Shown piece by piece: positions 10,741 through 22,010 of a stretch of DNA of 64,000 nt. Origin of the DNA: Leptidea sinapis. Taxonomy: Eukaryota > Arthropoda > Insecta > Lepidoptera > Pieridae. A program made the position numbers and the translations under genes. The notes beneath the pieces are model-generated. The model was not told where the DNA came from. It did not search any database and saw nothing but the letters and a program-made list of their open reading frames with translations. The stretch covers positions 12,409,001 to 12,473,000 of the forward strand of contig NC_066280.1 in assembly GCF_905404315.1 (NCBI RefSeq), in the 5' to 3' direction. The stretch's first letter is position 1; each line of letters opens with the position of its first letter.

Positions 10741-11321
10741 ATCCATGGTTTTAAATAATTCCTTAATGGACACGATGAATGCAAGCATAATATCGATATT
10801 TTTTTTTATTTTTTAGCTTCAGTTCTTTCCGTTATGTTATGGTAAAAAGAGATATAAATATAACGCTCAAAGCTTAGACTTCTTTGTGGCCTGGTTATTT
10901 GTGTTATTATAAATTCAATCGTTTAAAAAACTTAACTTATAATATACTTAACTGTTAAAAAAAAATAACTATTAAAAAAACTAACTGTTTAAATATTAAT
11001 TAAAACTTAACCCGTATATAGTACAATTTTTAGTTCTAAAACCAAAAGTGAAAAGTAACAATTTTATTTATACGAATGCATTTGAAAATCTGATAGCCAG
11101 GCATAAGTATTTTTTTACTCATAAAAAAGTCTAAGTTAACAGCATTTAAAATTATAACTTTAGCATTTACCAAGGTGGCAGCATAGAAATATAATGTAGT
11201 CCCCAGAATTATGAAAAAACTTGCAAAGCGGTCAATATTTCTTTGTCCTAACACCCTATTATTTAAGTAGCAAACACTTTTAATATAATCTGCTTTCGTT
11301 AAGTTCTAGCGTTACCATTTA

Positions 11322-11515
11322 CAGCCGTTTTCAATAACGTATCTCTAGTAAAGGATAGATTGCTGTCACCGAGAGATAAGATCTTATCTATCCATAGTAA
11401 AGTCCAATATAGTTATAGTCAATAGTAGAATAGAAATGTAAGTAAGCGTAAAAGGATAGATTTGTCTACCTCTAGTAAGTTAAGCCAAGGATAGATACGT
11501 TATTGAAAACAGCCG
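11322..11515. mobile_element. MITE with TA target duplication
   Basis: A 194-bp element whose ends are inverted: CAGCCGTTTTCAATAACG on the left, and the complement of the same string with two changes on the right. The match continues through GTATCT. TA dinucleotides flank it at 11320-11321 and 11516-11517, as in Tc1/mariner-type insertion. The interior repeats GGATAGAT several times and holds the palindrome AGATAAGATCTTATCT. It has no coding capacity. Confidence 0.8.
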
Positions 11516-11931
11516 TAAATCATCAAATTCTATTCTGAAAAGTCTTTTTTAATTATTATATATATTAAAAGTGTGTGCAAGTTATATAACATTTCCTATT
11601 CCTGTAATGTTTATGCACGAAGTAATTTATAATTAGCATGCATATTAGTTTAGATGTGTCGTCATTTTGTCGCTTGTATTTTGCATGTGAATTTACCGTA
11701 GAACAATAGAACAAAGCCTTTGGGCGTTTAAGTAAACTAGTCGACAGAAGCTATCTCATTCGTAAATACGAAACGTTAAATACGAACAATCAATTGTAGA
11801 AGGAGTAATAAAATATTTTTTGTAATTGAATCGTCTTGTATCTAACTATTTACAAGGCAACTCTAACATATCTATAAAACAATAATTATATGTCATTTTA
11901 AGTAATATTAATCACTACATATTATAAAACA

Positions 11932-12140
11932 AAGTCCTCCACCGAGTCTGTCTGTCTGTTAGCGAAAATCTCAAAAACTACTCCACCAATTTTCATGTCA
12001 TTTATGGCGTGGTTCTCGAGGAAGGTTTTAGTATATAATTTGAAAAGGTTTTGAATGAATTTTTGTATAAATTAACGATATTTGTTGGAGGTGTCGCATA
12101 AAATTAGCCGTCTGGAAGCTTTCAACAAAAACGCTGTCTA
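11932..12140 (-). repeat. Interspersed repeat, family T, inverted copy
   Basis: Reverse complement of the block at 870-1095, including the GTCTGTCTGTC microsatellite end at 11948-11958. It lies in the intron between exons 3b and 4, in the opposite orientation to copy 1. Confidence 0.65.
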
Positions 12141-12245
12141 AACCCTTTGAGATATAACACAATAATGTATGATGGAATTGTGTATCTGATATAGGTCTAC
12201 AGAAAAATCTGCGAAGTCTCTCTGTTAAGGATAACATACTATGTC

Positions 12246-13234
12246 CATTTTAATACTTTAAAGAATTGGTAATACGATTTTCACCACATATTTTAAAATC
12301 ATTCAGAAATATTATGTTTTTGTTCCATTTTATATTAACTTTGTTTACACATTTCGAATGCCTTTAGACTATATTATTTCCGAATACTTACAGAACTTAT
12401 TTCTATTGACAGAACAGCATCAGTCGGATCGGCTAGTTGACACAATAATAATAAATGTATTTTCTAATATGTACTTTTTACAATATATTGTAACAATGAT
12501 ATTAAGCTTTTTCCTGTTAAAACTTAAATTATAATGCTTTAAAATAAACAAAGGAAATTAATAGCTATATTATCGAAAACAAAATTCTTAAAGATGTTAA
12601 AGATTCATAACCTGCTAATCTTGTGATTGTAAATTGTAAGTATAAAATTTTTTATATCGTCAAAATATGTAAAAAGTTAATTAAATCACTGCAATCATGC
12701 TGAACAAAAATATTAAAAGTTTCCTTTTATATACGATTTTAGCAGATACTTTTAATATGATCGAAGTATCAGATACAAGACAGCTTTATATTGTGAAAAT
12801 TTACATTCTTATTTGAATTTCAAAGTTCAAAGTTTAAGTTGAGCTAAACTTTACATTCTCAAAAGGAACCTTTCCACCAACGCACTTCGAATGCGGTCTC
12901 TAGAATATTCTTAAGGTCATGGGATAAAAATAATTTTGTTATTTAAATGTAAATGGACTATATTGGATGAATACATTGAAGAGTTTTATTGTCCGTGAAT
13001 TGATAAACTCACTTCTTTGTCTACGCATTTTATTATAGATGTTGCTTGTGAGTATACAAACGATAGCACTACTTATTGATAGTGGACTTGCAATCAAACT
13101 AACTAACATTAAAAACAACTGAGTTATTGCGCCATTTCTTCTCAGGTCTAAGACAGATCTTTTCAAGTGATTTGACTTACAAAAACTAGAACGGTTCAAA
13201 AATTTAATAAAAATGTTTAAAATTGAATATAACT
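12246..13234 (+). other. Intron sequence without recognised features
   Basis: A+T-rich, with no exon, RNA gene or repeat copy recognised. The 86-codon minus-strand frame at 12939-13199 has no recognisable family. Confidence 0.5.
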
Positions 13235-13640
13235 TTTTTCAAAATCAAATTCAAATATTTTTATTCAAAATAGGATGTGATACCACTTATTGAAAGTCAA
13301 AAACTACCACCCATTCCAAAACGAATGCCTCAGACCTGAGAAGATTGGGCGCAACAAACTCAGCGGGCGTTTTTTTTTCAAAAAAATATGTTGACAAAGT
13401 AATATTGTACTATTAAACTTATTATTTAATAGGCTGAGGGCGGTCGCTCTAATCCCAATATGTGGTATAATTAAGAAAGTAATTTATGTTATAGTAACCT
13501 TTACCATACAAACGTTTTTTAACAATTCTTTTGAATAACATAATACTTTTGTTTTGAACATTTTATGAGATCTTTTTGTAAAAGCATAAACATCGCCCCA
13601 CAAAAGACTTACTAACTCGACTAAGCCGAGTAGTAGGCAT
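13235..13640 (+). repeat. Interspersed repeat, family H, copy 1
   Basis: It opens with AAATTCAAATATTTTTATTC and continues through ACTTATTGAAAGTCAAAAA, CAGACCTGAGA and a poly-T block, then CTTACTAACTCGACTAA. The same order occurs at 31548-31950, and the 5' half occurs inverted at 44755-44985. This is a common lepidopteran non-coding repeat; I do not assign its class. Confidence 0.7.
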
Positions 13641-15264
13641 TATAAGTTGATGTCTGTTCCTGATGTTAACGTTATGGTAACAAATACATTTGTTTTATTT
13701 AAGCAGAGTTTCCTGATCTACATTTCATTAAGGTTCGGACACACTTCGGACCTTCTTCCACTGGCATCTATCATTTCCTTCAATCTCTCTAGTAACCTTA
13801 GTCTGTCTAATATGTATAATGCTCGATCTTATCATAGACGATACGGTTAGGTCGAGATCCCTGACATCTCTAAGCAAATTCTCTTTAAGCATAATCCTTA
13901 AATCTTCATTGAATCCACATCAGTCTTTAGTTACACTGTTTCTATAGACACTTAACCCGCAAAATAGAAAACATAAATACATTTCTTTTGGCCAAAAGGG
14001 TGCTAACAAAAACGAACATGATACATCATTAGCACATGCATCAAGAGAAAATAAGAACATAAGGATTAAATACAGCTGAGGAGCAGAAATTAAGCTTTGA
14101 TGTAGTGAAGAGCATCGGTGGCACAAATGTTAGTGCCGCTGTCTTTCATCCGGCAGGTGCCGGTTTGATGCCCGCCTGCCACGTATCAATCCGTTTGCGG
14201 TTTTCCGAATCCATTTGTGCGTTTATTCATTGCTCTTACTGTGAAGGAAAACTTCTTGGAAACATACAACTAGGAAGATATACAAAGGCTATGAGTAAAA
14301 CCCAGGATTTTTCCAGATGACGTCGAGTTGCGTAAATTTTAGGTCTATTAATACTAAAATCATTTTTATATTATTTTAGTGTGGTTTCCGTTTCCATATA
14401 AGCTACAAGCATAAAAAAGTTTCGTAGAAAATAAAACTATCGATCAACTATAAAACAGTGCAAGTAATTGTAGTGGTTACAAAAATATCAAAAGTTTCGC
14501 CTGTTCTACTTTTTCCTACTGTGGTTTCTGTGGAATATAATTTTTCTCGTTATTAAACTTTAACACTGCGATAATAATGTGACATTAAATGTAAATGACC
14601 ATAAATCACAGAGTGACAGCACTCAATTTCACTTAAACAAAACTATATTGTCATTTGTTTAAATCTAGTTGGATTTCGAACTCTCAAACTAAGGCCAGTT
14701 GCTCTCAAACTTTTATCTAACGGACCGTTATTGTTTGAAAGCTTTCCAAGGGTTGCTGGGGCACGCGTTGATTGGTTGAAGGTAGTTCAGAAACTAGTTT
14801 GGTAGTTCCATTGACTTAGGGGTTGAACGAGGGATGAATTTTTATACCTGTAGTTTTCGTTGTACTTAACCTTTGCAAAGAAGTAATTTTATGATATTTA
14901 CCGGGTGTTGCTTAAAGAAAGGGTTTATTTTAAACGCATAATATAATAATAGTAAAGGAAATACTGAGGAGTGCTAATATTTTATAGCCGTATCTAGATT
15001 TAACCAATATTAATTATGTTGTTTGCATGTTTGCTTGATTTTTCACTTTTGCTTTATTAATACTTGTATTCCTATAATAAGTTATGTATTTAAATAAATT
15101 TATATTTCGTATGATTGTATAATTATTGTGTGTAATTAAGTGTAGTGTGATTTCACTTTGAGAAACAGTGTCCCAAAACTTTTAGTCATTGTAGTTAGTT
15201 GTTGAGTAGAGTTATTTCAATAAATATATTATTATTATTACAGTTCTTATGATTTTATGTAGAT
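13641..15264 (+). other. Intron sequence, mostly featureless
   Basis: There is no exon. At 14695-15169 the ends CAGTTGCTCTCAAAC and TTTGAGAAACAGTG resemble hAT-type termini in inverted orientation, but no target duplication is evident, so this is only a possible decayed hAT MITE. Confidence 0.35.
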
Positions 15265-15572
15265 CAGGGATTCCTAAAGTCTTCGACAGTCCACCCACAG
15301 ATGAAAATTGATTTTCAGGTCAACGAGGTCTAAAAATCGATTCTAATTATATAACTTAAGTTCTAATTTGAAACGTTCAATATACTGTATAAATTGTGTT
15401 ACGTGAACCAACTTCTTATAAATAATATTTCAATTGGAAGGATTGGCAAGTAAAGAAAATAGGAAAAAAAAACTAAAGAGAGGGTTTTAAAGCTTATTTG
15501 GCTTTGGGGGTCACAGGTATCAGTTCATTTTGGGAAATGGGCCTCTTGCCGTAAGTAGTTTGGGAATCCCTG
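15265..15572. mobile_element. hAT-type MITE with 8-bp target duplication
   Basis: The left end CAGGGATTCCTAAA and the right end TTTGGGAATCCCTG are inverted with one mismatch in 14. The flanks ATGTAGAT (15257-15264) and TTGTAGAT (15573-15580) form an 8-bp duplication with one difference. CA..TG termini and 8-bp duplications are the hallmark of hAT transposons. The 308-bp body has no coding capacity. Confidence 0.8.
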
Positions 15573-15778
15573 TTGTAGATCTTTGCAAAGTCATGAGGTC
15601 CTGGTACAGCGCTCAAATGACTGATTCGATTTGGCACATAGACGCATAGCTCGCAAGCCGGTTTAAATAAAGCAAAATGGAAAGATTCTTGAATTTATTC
15701 CAAAACCAAATGTTTTGCAAGAAATTTTTTGCCTCACGTAGCCAATATTGTGGAATTACTTACTGGCTGCTGTTTTCG

Positions 15779-15935
15779 CGAACCGATACGACTTAGGGAC
15801 CTTCAAGAAAAGCATCCCACCTTAAAGGCGGCAACGCACCACTTGATCCCTGGTATTGCAGATGTCATGGGCAGTTGACTCACTACTCCCCTATCAGGTA
15901 AGCCCCTTGCCCTCTTCTTTTATAAAAAAAATTGT
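15779..15935 (+). mobile_element. LINE 3'-end fragment (family B)
   Basis: It contains CGACTTAGGGACCTTCAAGA, GGCGGCAACGCACC, CCCTTGCCCTCTTCTTTTAT and an A-rich tail, in the same order as the inverted copy at 33840-34022. Only the last codons and the 3' UTR of the element are present. Confidence 0.75.
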
Positions 15936-16540
15936 GCCGTAATGACATAGCTTTTGACATATTGAGAGCAAAAGAGGACGTACTCGTTGCGCCATTTGAC
16001 TTACCTCACGCGGCTCAAAAAATGCTAGCTTTGTTTCGAAAAATAATATTCACCTAAGTTCTATCACACCACATAAATCTCTTTATCCTTTCGATAAAAC
16101 TAACGCGTAACCTAATAAAAAAGAAGTAGAAATTGTTTTATCCATTGATATAACTTAAGTATGGGCTGAGAAAGTATTTCACCGAAAATACATAAATCTA
16201 TCTTGACACCTGTAGTTTTAACAATAATTCCACTGTTATACCATCTCTTAATTGGAATCCAGCACTATAAACGCTATCCTTCACAACCAAATGCGTGGTA
16301 TAAAAGAGCGAATCAACTGTTAACAAAATTAATCCACAAAACAGTAAAGTCATTGTTAATGGACTAAATTTTGCTTTAGTTTAATCTTTTTAGTGAATCC
16401 TGTTCTACCGATACTTGCTATCTTGTCAATACGTCAATGCCGTGCCAGTTAACAGGCCATTGTATATCATGCTTTGTCATTATCCTGTTTCGTGCCATAT
16501 TCGTGCCGAAATTTCTATACAGAGTATTTTCTGCTTCAGT

Positions 16541-16573
16541 AACAAATAGAGCCTTATAAGCCAGTTTAGCAGA
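16541..16573 (+). repeat. 33-bp direct repeat upstream of exon 4
   Basis: AACAAATAGAGCCTTATAAG and the following 13 nt recur at 17359-17391 with two differences. The two copies are 818 bp apart with exon 4 between them. Confidence 0.7.
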
Positions 16574-16874
16574 ACTATCCATCGAAATGAATATTCATTT
16601 AACGAGTTAAATTCCTGGTGTAATATTACGTGCCGTAAAAACAGCCCTCTTGTATCATATATAAGCAGTTTGTAAAAGATACAAGTCTAGTAACGCAATT
16701 ATGAAAAATATATTTCATCATTACGATTAAAAATATTCAGAAATTTAATCCGTTAAAATAATATTAATTTGAGTTAACAAATTGTTGTAAGTAGCTATTT
16801 GTCAAATAATTAAGCAAACGCTTAATCGCTTTTTACAATAAAAATGTCATGTACAAAGTGATTCTGTGATACAG

Positions 16875-16984
16875 GAATGGAATGATTACAACTTGAGGTG
16901 GAATGATAGCGACTACGGCGGAGTCAAGGACCTCAGGATCACACCAAATAAACTTTGGAAACCTGACGTCCTCATGTACAATAG
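16875..16984 (+). CDS. nAChRalpha6: nAChR alpha6 exon 4
   Basis: A 110-nt exon between ACAG at 16874 and GTAAGA at 16985, phase 0 to phase 2. It encodes EWNDYNLRWNDSDYGGVKDL ... PNKLWKPDVLMYN plus two bases of the next Ser codon. It carries loop D of the agonist site (EWNDYNLRW) and loop A (LWKPDVLMYN), both conserved across alpha6/alpha7-type subunits. NDS is a possible glycosylation site. Exon size and phase match the fly gene. A 33-bp direct repeat flanks it on both sides, and a 14.1 kb intron follows. Confidence 0.95.
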
Positions 16985-17358
16985 GTAAGAATTGCACGAA
17001 GTGGTTTGTGAAGTATACAAATGTTTCAGTATTCCTTTCAGTCAAACACTGAGGAAATGGTAAATATGAATCTTATTACAATTTTCGTAAGCTTTCCCTG
17101 GTCATTAGTTCGAATCTTTGTATTATCCCTTGGCTAGATTGCATTTGACAAAATAATGCACAGATACCCACAGGCTTTAAATAATAAATTGCATGTTGGC
17201 ATCTCTATTTCAATAACAAGTATTTGGTTTATAATATTTAATTATTTTTATCTTTAAATTTTCCCTTCTAATAAGAAATATACAATACATATTTCAATTC
17301 ATATTTCGTGTGTTATGTAGTTTTGTATAAATAACGTTATAAAATTGTGTGAAAAAAA

Positions 17359-17391
17359 AACAAACAGAGCCTTATAAGCTAGTTTAGCAGA
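17359..17391 (+). repeat. 33-bp direct repeat downstream of exon 4
   Basis: Second copy of the repeat at 16541-16573, bounded on both sides by short A runs, which may mean it is the end of a small retroposed sequence. Confidence 0.7.
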
Positions 17392-17711
17392 AAAAAAAAC
17401 AACCTCTATTTGAAGTCTTATTCAGAACCGATATCAGTACCAAAATCTATGAATATACATACACATAAACATTAATAACTTGGCCAATGACTTTCTCGAA
17501 TCCTGTAAAGACTCCTTAATAAAACTGAAAATCAATCATCGGGATACAAAAAAACTGTTATATCGTAGTAATTATTGTTGACATTCAGCATTTATACGCG
17601 TTTTCGGGATTCATAAAAGAATATAGTGTATGTGTAGATTAGAGATGTAATTTTTTTTTCCTTCAGAATTTGATTTCTTCAGATTTCTGTTTGGCGCCAA
17701 AAAATATACTA

Positions 17712-17940
17712 GTAATAATAATAGTATTAATACACTTATACACAAATTATCTCGCTCCAAACTAGACATTTGGTTGCGAGACAACGATATATTTGATACA
17801 ATATAGTTACTTAAACATCCATGACTCGGAAAAAAACATGCATATTCATCATATAAATGTTTGCACCTATCGGGATCCGAACCCGGGAACTCTAGCTCAG
17901 TAGGCAGGGTCACTAGCCATTCGGCTATATAAGTCGTCAA
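17712..17940 (-). mobile_element. tRNA-headed SINE (SINE A), near full length
   Basis: Reverse complement of the family. The head at 17880-17940 reads ATAGCCGAATGGCTAGTGAC with box B GGTTCGGATCC. The 3' end at 17712-17760 contains GATAATTTGTGTATAAGTGT and an (ATT)n-like tail. A minus-strand frame of 109 codons across it is not a gene. Confidence 0.85.
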
Positions 17941-18711
17941 CTGACATCGATTTTAAACAATTTACGCCCTGAGAGAAATGACGCATTTAATTCTTACATA
18001 TTAATTCTTGCGCTCAAAAGAGTTTGTTAAAATAAAAAATAAAACCATAATGTTGTACTAGTTCCAGGTTGCTTGATCATTCTAAATCTGCAGTTGACTA
18101 ATAAGATTTACAGCAAAGAGTTTTTATAAAACATCTGTACAAGGGTTGGGTTAGAACCCTAACCTTTGAATATATTATTTTTTTATAGAACCTTCTCAAA
18201 CTTGTTTAAGCAGTTAAATTTCTACAATTTTTTTTTGATGGAACACCAATACTTCCATTATATATTCTAATCCTAAAGTCAAAGTCACTTAAACTTTATT
18301 CAATTAGACTATCTACTACCAATATTTCTTTTAAATTACTAAATTTAAAAAAAGAACATTAAAGAAACTCAACGGCCAAAAAAAGCCTAAAACAAAAAAA
18401 AAATAACAATTAACAGTGCTACAGATGTTTAACTGTATTACCAAAGGTATTATTTGGTTTTAATGCCCATAAATGTTACAAAACTTTTGGTTACATTATA
18501 GTAATTACGAATACAAAATCAATCTTGTCCTTTCCTGTTGAAAGAAATCGTGATATTTCATTTGTCTCTATCCGACATTAAAAGCGTTTCTAGTATGAAA
18601 TTATCGAAATACCACGGCTTGAAGTGGGTGTTAATTGACAGAATGACAGCGGTCGTTGATTGAAATACCCTGCGGGTGTTCCCTTCTCCCGCCGCCCACT
18701 TCATACTCTTA
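17941..18711 (+). other. Large-intron sequence without certain features
   Basis: A+T-rich. At about 18276-18370 a block (AAAGTCAAAGTCACTTAAACTTTATTCA) resembles the starts of repeats at 30768 and 63410, so a degenerate copy of that family is likely. Confidence 0.4.
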
Positions 18712-19167
18712 GGGACTACGCGCACTTATTCAGCTCTTTTCAGCTTTTGTCCATAGAAAACAACAATTTTGTATGGAGACGTGTACGTGTCGATCCAGCT
18801 TTCCGCGTCCATTCTGCTTTCGCGGCAAATCAGCATAAAATGAGGATAAATGTGTTTTTATTATGCGAATGCTATAGAGAGCGTTCGGCGCTGTTCCGCC
18901 GCGTACAGCGCTTTTCGCCGTCGAATGCGGCGAAACAGGTCTTTACAGGGATGGTACGCGACTCCTTGTCGACAAGTTGCGACCTGTATTGTTCCTGCAT
19001 TGATTAGACGTAATCATTATGCACGCGAAGATTAAAGAGTGTAGACGTGATTTAAAGTTGTTATTCTCATTCTTACGACGCCGTACGCGGCTGATAGAAG
19101 CAGAGCTGTTATAATACAAAATCGTTCAGCGAAACGCGAATGGAGCTGAATAAGTGCGCGTAGTCCC
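18712..19167. mobile_element. PIF/Harbinger-like MITE with perfect TIRs
   Basis: The 456-bp element begins GGGACTACGCGCACTTATTC and ends with the exact reverse complement; the inverted termini are identical over 25 bp. TTA flanks it on both sides (18709-18711 and 19168-19170), matching the TWA target duplication of PIF/Harbinger elements. The interior is unusually GC-rich for this intron (CCGCCGCGTACAGCGC ... GAATGCGGCGAAAC). Two frames inside it (18660-19007, 18850-19035) have no transposase similarity. The perfect termini suggest recent activity. Confidence 0.88.
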
Positions 19168-19470
19168 TTAAGGAGGATATACACTCTTCAGAAACAAATT
19201 ATTAAAAATGATTTTATTGTAAAAAAGACGCGGGGTACATTGTATCAAGAGTTATAATATTTTATGAACATATATGAGTAGAAGGGTTATTTTGATAATA
19301 TCCTAAAAAGCACCCCACACTTTTTTTTACAATAAAATCACTTTTCTCACACTATTTTTAATTCAAATTTATTAAGATTTATTTTCTATTTTTAGTGAGA
19401 TTTTCTTTAAAAGCGAATTTTTTTAGTTTTTTTATACTATTATTTATATATATATTTTTTTCGTTATATT
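19168..19470 (+). other. Intron sequence after the MITE
   Basis: Contains a near-mirror pair of blocks: TTTTATTGTAAAAAAGACGCGGGGT near 19210 and GCACCCCACACTTTTTTTTACAATAAAATCA near 19310 are inverted over the TTTTATTGTAAAAAA part. This suggests a small decayed fold-back element at about 19205-19335. Confidence 0.4.
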
Positions 19471-19600
19471 GAATTGTCATCGGTCCTTAATAAATGCTAA
19501 ATTTCGAGTTAATCCGACGTTTAGAAGAGGGTCAAAATCATGTTCAAAGATTCCAATACATACTAACATACGTATGAAGCTAATAAAAAAGCGTATTAAA
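19471..19600 (+). repeat. Interspersed repeat (GTCATCGGTCC family)
   Basis: GTCATCGGTCCTTAATAAAT, GAGGGTCAA and GAAGCTAATAAAAAAGCGT recur in the same order at 46022-46160. The motif set is familiar from lepidopteran LINE 3' regions; the class is not proved here. Confidence 0.6.
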
Positions 19601-21716
19601 AAGGACCTGCTTTTATTGTCAAAACCTGGTTTCTCAATGTTGCGAAGGAAATTAATGTTCATGATCTAAAGGACTATCTCATGCGCTATTCGTTTAAAAT
19701 ACACATGAAATTTCTTCGAGTGGAGTCGATACGAGACTACACTTTCAAGGACAGCGCTATCTTAACTATTATTCTCCCTTATGAAGATGACAGTGATTTT
19801 GTGGTTCATCTTATCATGCATCAGAGCTAGCAGTTAATTGTTATGATACCATTTGCGAGTGTAGCGAACTTCTTCTCCTTAGTCTGTACTCTTGCTGGAG
19901 TGGTCATGAATGCTACTTCTAGAGCTGTTCCGCGTTTAACAATGCTCCGCCACTCGTTGCATCTCGCAGCTTTCCGGTGCATTCGTACAGATGACAGTGG
20001 ACTATAGATTGTGCTTGATATTGAGTTCTAAGCGAATAGTGTCATTACTGGATGTTTGGCTTTTACTAATTTACGTTTCACCTTGTTAAAATATGGCACG
20101 TTTTTTGAAAAAATTATAAGAGTGAAATTTTTAGATGCGCGCGCATCACTGTAACACAAAAGTAACAGATTGAAGTTGGTTGTTAGTAAAATTTTCAGAC
20201 GTTTGCGTCATTCGTAAGTTTTTTTGGTTTCTTTGTCCATTATTAGGACAGGCAAAGAGTTCAAGCCCATAAAGCCGTACTAATTATTCAATAATTAATT
20301 GTCAAAGACACCTTTGCAAGAATTTTACAAAATTGGTATTCTTAAAAACGTAGAATAGCTCGGGGAATAAATCATTTTAAAGATTGTTCCAAAATTTTTC
20401 CTTCTTTGGCCAAAGCAGTATAACTTCTTGCGTGCATACATATGTACACCACACACTTTTTTCTAATAAACATTGTGGGTAATGCTGCCCATAGTGATTC
20501 GTACCGGCTAGTAGGTTTTGGGCTATCGCGGATATTTTAGTGTACTTTTTGATAACGTGAAATGTTTGTTCCGAATATATTATGACTAATATATTTTTTT
20601 GAAGTAATAATGCATATGATATGAGTTCACTAATATAATCGGCTTCCATGATACGAACATTTTCGCGCGTACTTCACAGTTGTTTGAAAAAGTACAGTAA
20701 TTTGCGTTACACAATTTTATTACTGAAAGTTTTTTTTTAGAAAATAGTAAATGTGTACGATCGCCAATAAAGAAGAGGTAATCCAGCACTTGAGTATTTG
20801 AAGTGAAAACTTCTTTAGAATCGGTGTGAGTTGAAATTCGATGAAACGAAAAAGCGAGACAAATGAGACTGACACATAAATTCATAAGATTTAATGTAGG
20901 AGAGACTGAGATAGGAAGCATTATACGGTGTTTTGGTACCAGGCGATCATAGTTGAGGAAAAGATTGTCTTACGTATGACGCGAGTTTAACTTAATAATT
21001 ATTTAATTCTAATGTCATACGCGCGACGTCTTCAATATAGACCCAGAGAATATAAATATAGTAGCGGTGATAGTAATGTCTTTCATAGCGGTTGAAATCA
21101 TGTGTCATTCTAGCAACATGTACCAGGACTTCATATGCAGCTTAGAGGTTCATTTACAATGCAGGTTTGACAAACTCTTACATGTGTACTTTGTACACAC
21201 CCAATTTTTAGTGAGGCTTAAGCATAGAATATCGCCGAAATGTTTAGTGTTTTGGACCTAAATATAAAATAATTAGAATTTCAAAAAACAAAAGTAGCCC
21301 TAGAACCTAATTTAAAAACCGGTACCGAAAACGGAGAGCCATCGCAAATATTGAATATTAAATATAACGCTACAATAAAATTGAATATCACGTATAAAAA
21401 TAATTTACGACGACATTTATCGCGTTTCGGAGCTGCCAGTGCCTCGAAAGATTCACTTTTATTTTGTCACAGAATATATTCTTGTGTGGATTTAATATTT
21501 TCATGGGTTTGCCTTGGGTTGAAGCGAGTAAATAGTTTGAAGTCACATGTTTAGTATTATCCAATATCTGACAAGAATTAACAGTTATTTTTAGATATTT
21601 ATACACGATTTGTTGGTGGTATTTCATGATATTTCATTTGTTTTTGTACGCTTTGTATAGAATATAGATTAATAAATTGATTTGAAATACTATCGGAATA
21701 TCATCGACTAGTCTAT
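19601..21716 (+). other. Large-intron sequence, no gene recognised
   Basis: Several short frames on both strands (for example 20377-20921 minus) show no family resemblance or splice context. A pair of moderately GC-rich stretches at 19850-20000 looks like old inserted DNA. Confidence 0.4.
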
Positions 21717-22010
21717 TTATAATTAACAACCAATTTATTTAAAAATCAACCACCACTTTTACCACAACACTTAACTCAAGCGCAACCGTATTTGTAATAT
21801 TACAAACAGGTTCGTTGATGCACCTAATGCAATGCTTACAATTTAACTAGCCAATATTGAAAGAACAATATTTAATTATCAGAACATTCATATTATCACC
21901 CAGTTTTTTATAATTAACAACCAATTTTATTAAAAATATCCACAAACATCACATTAACTCAAGCGTAACAATATTTGAAGTTACAAACGCGTTCATTTAT
22001 TTAAAACGTA
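21717..22010 (+). repeat. Diverged tandem duplication (period about 192)
   Basis: TATAATTAACAACCAATTTA and the following AAAAAT.. ACTCAAGCG.AAC.. ATTACAAAC blocks occur at about 21718 and again at about 21910 with substitutions and small indels. This is an old local duplication in the intron. Confidence 0.6.

Noticed and set aside
14695..15169. Second hAT MITE
   Set aside because: The ends resemble hAT termini, but no 8-bp duplication is present and the right end lacks the expected final bases; kept only as a possibility.
18660..19035. Two overlapping plus-strand frames of 115 and 61 codons
   Set aside because: They fall mostly inside the GC-rich MITE at 18712-19167 and show no transposase or other family motifs.
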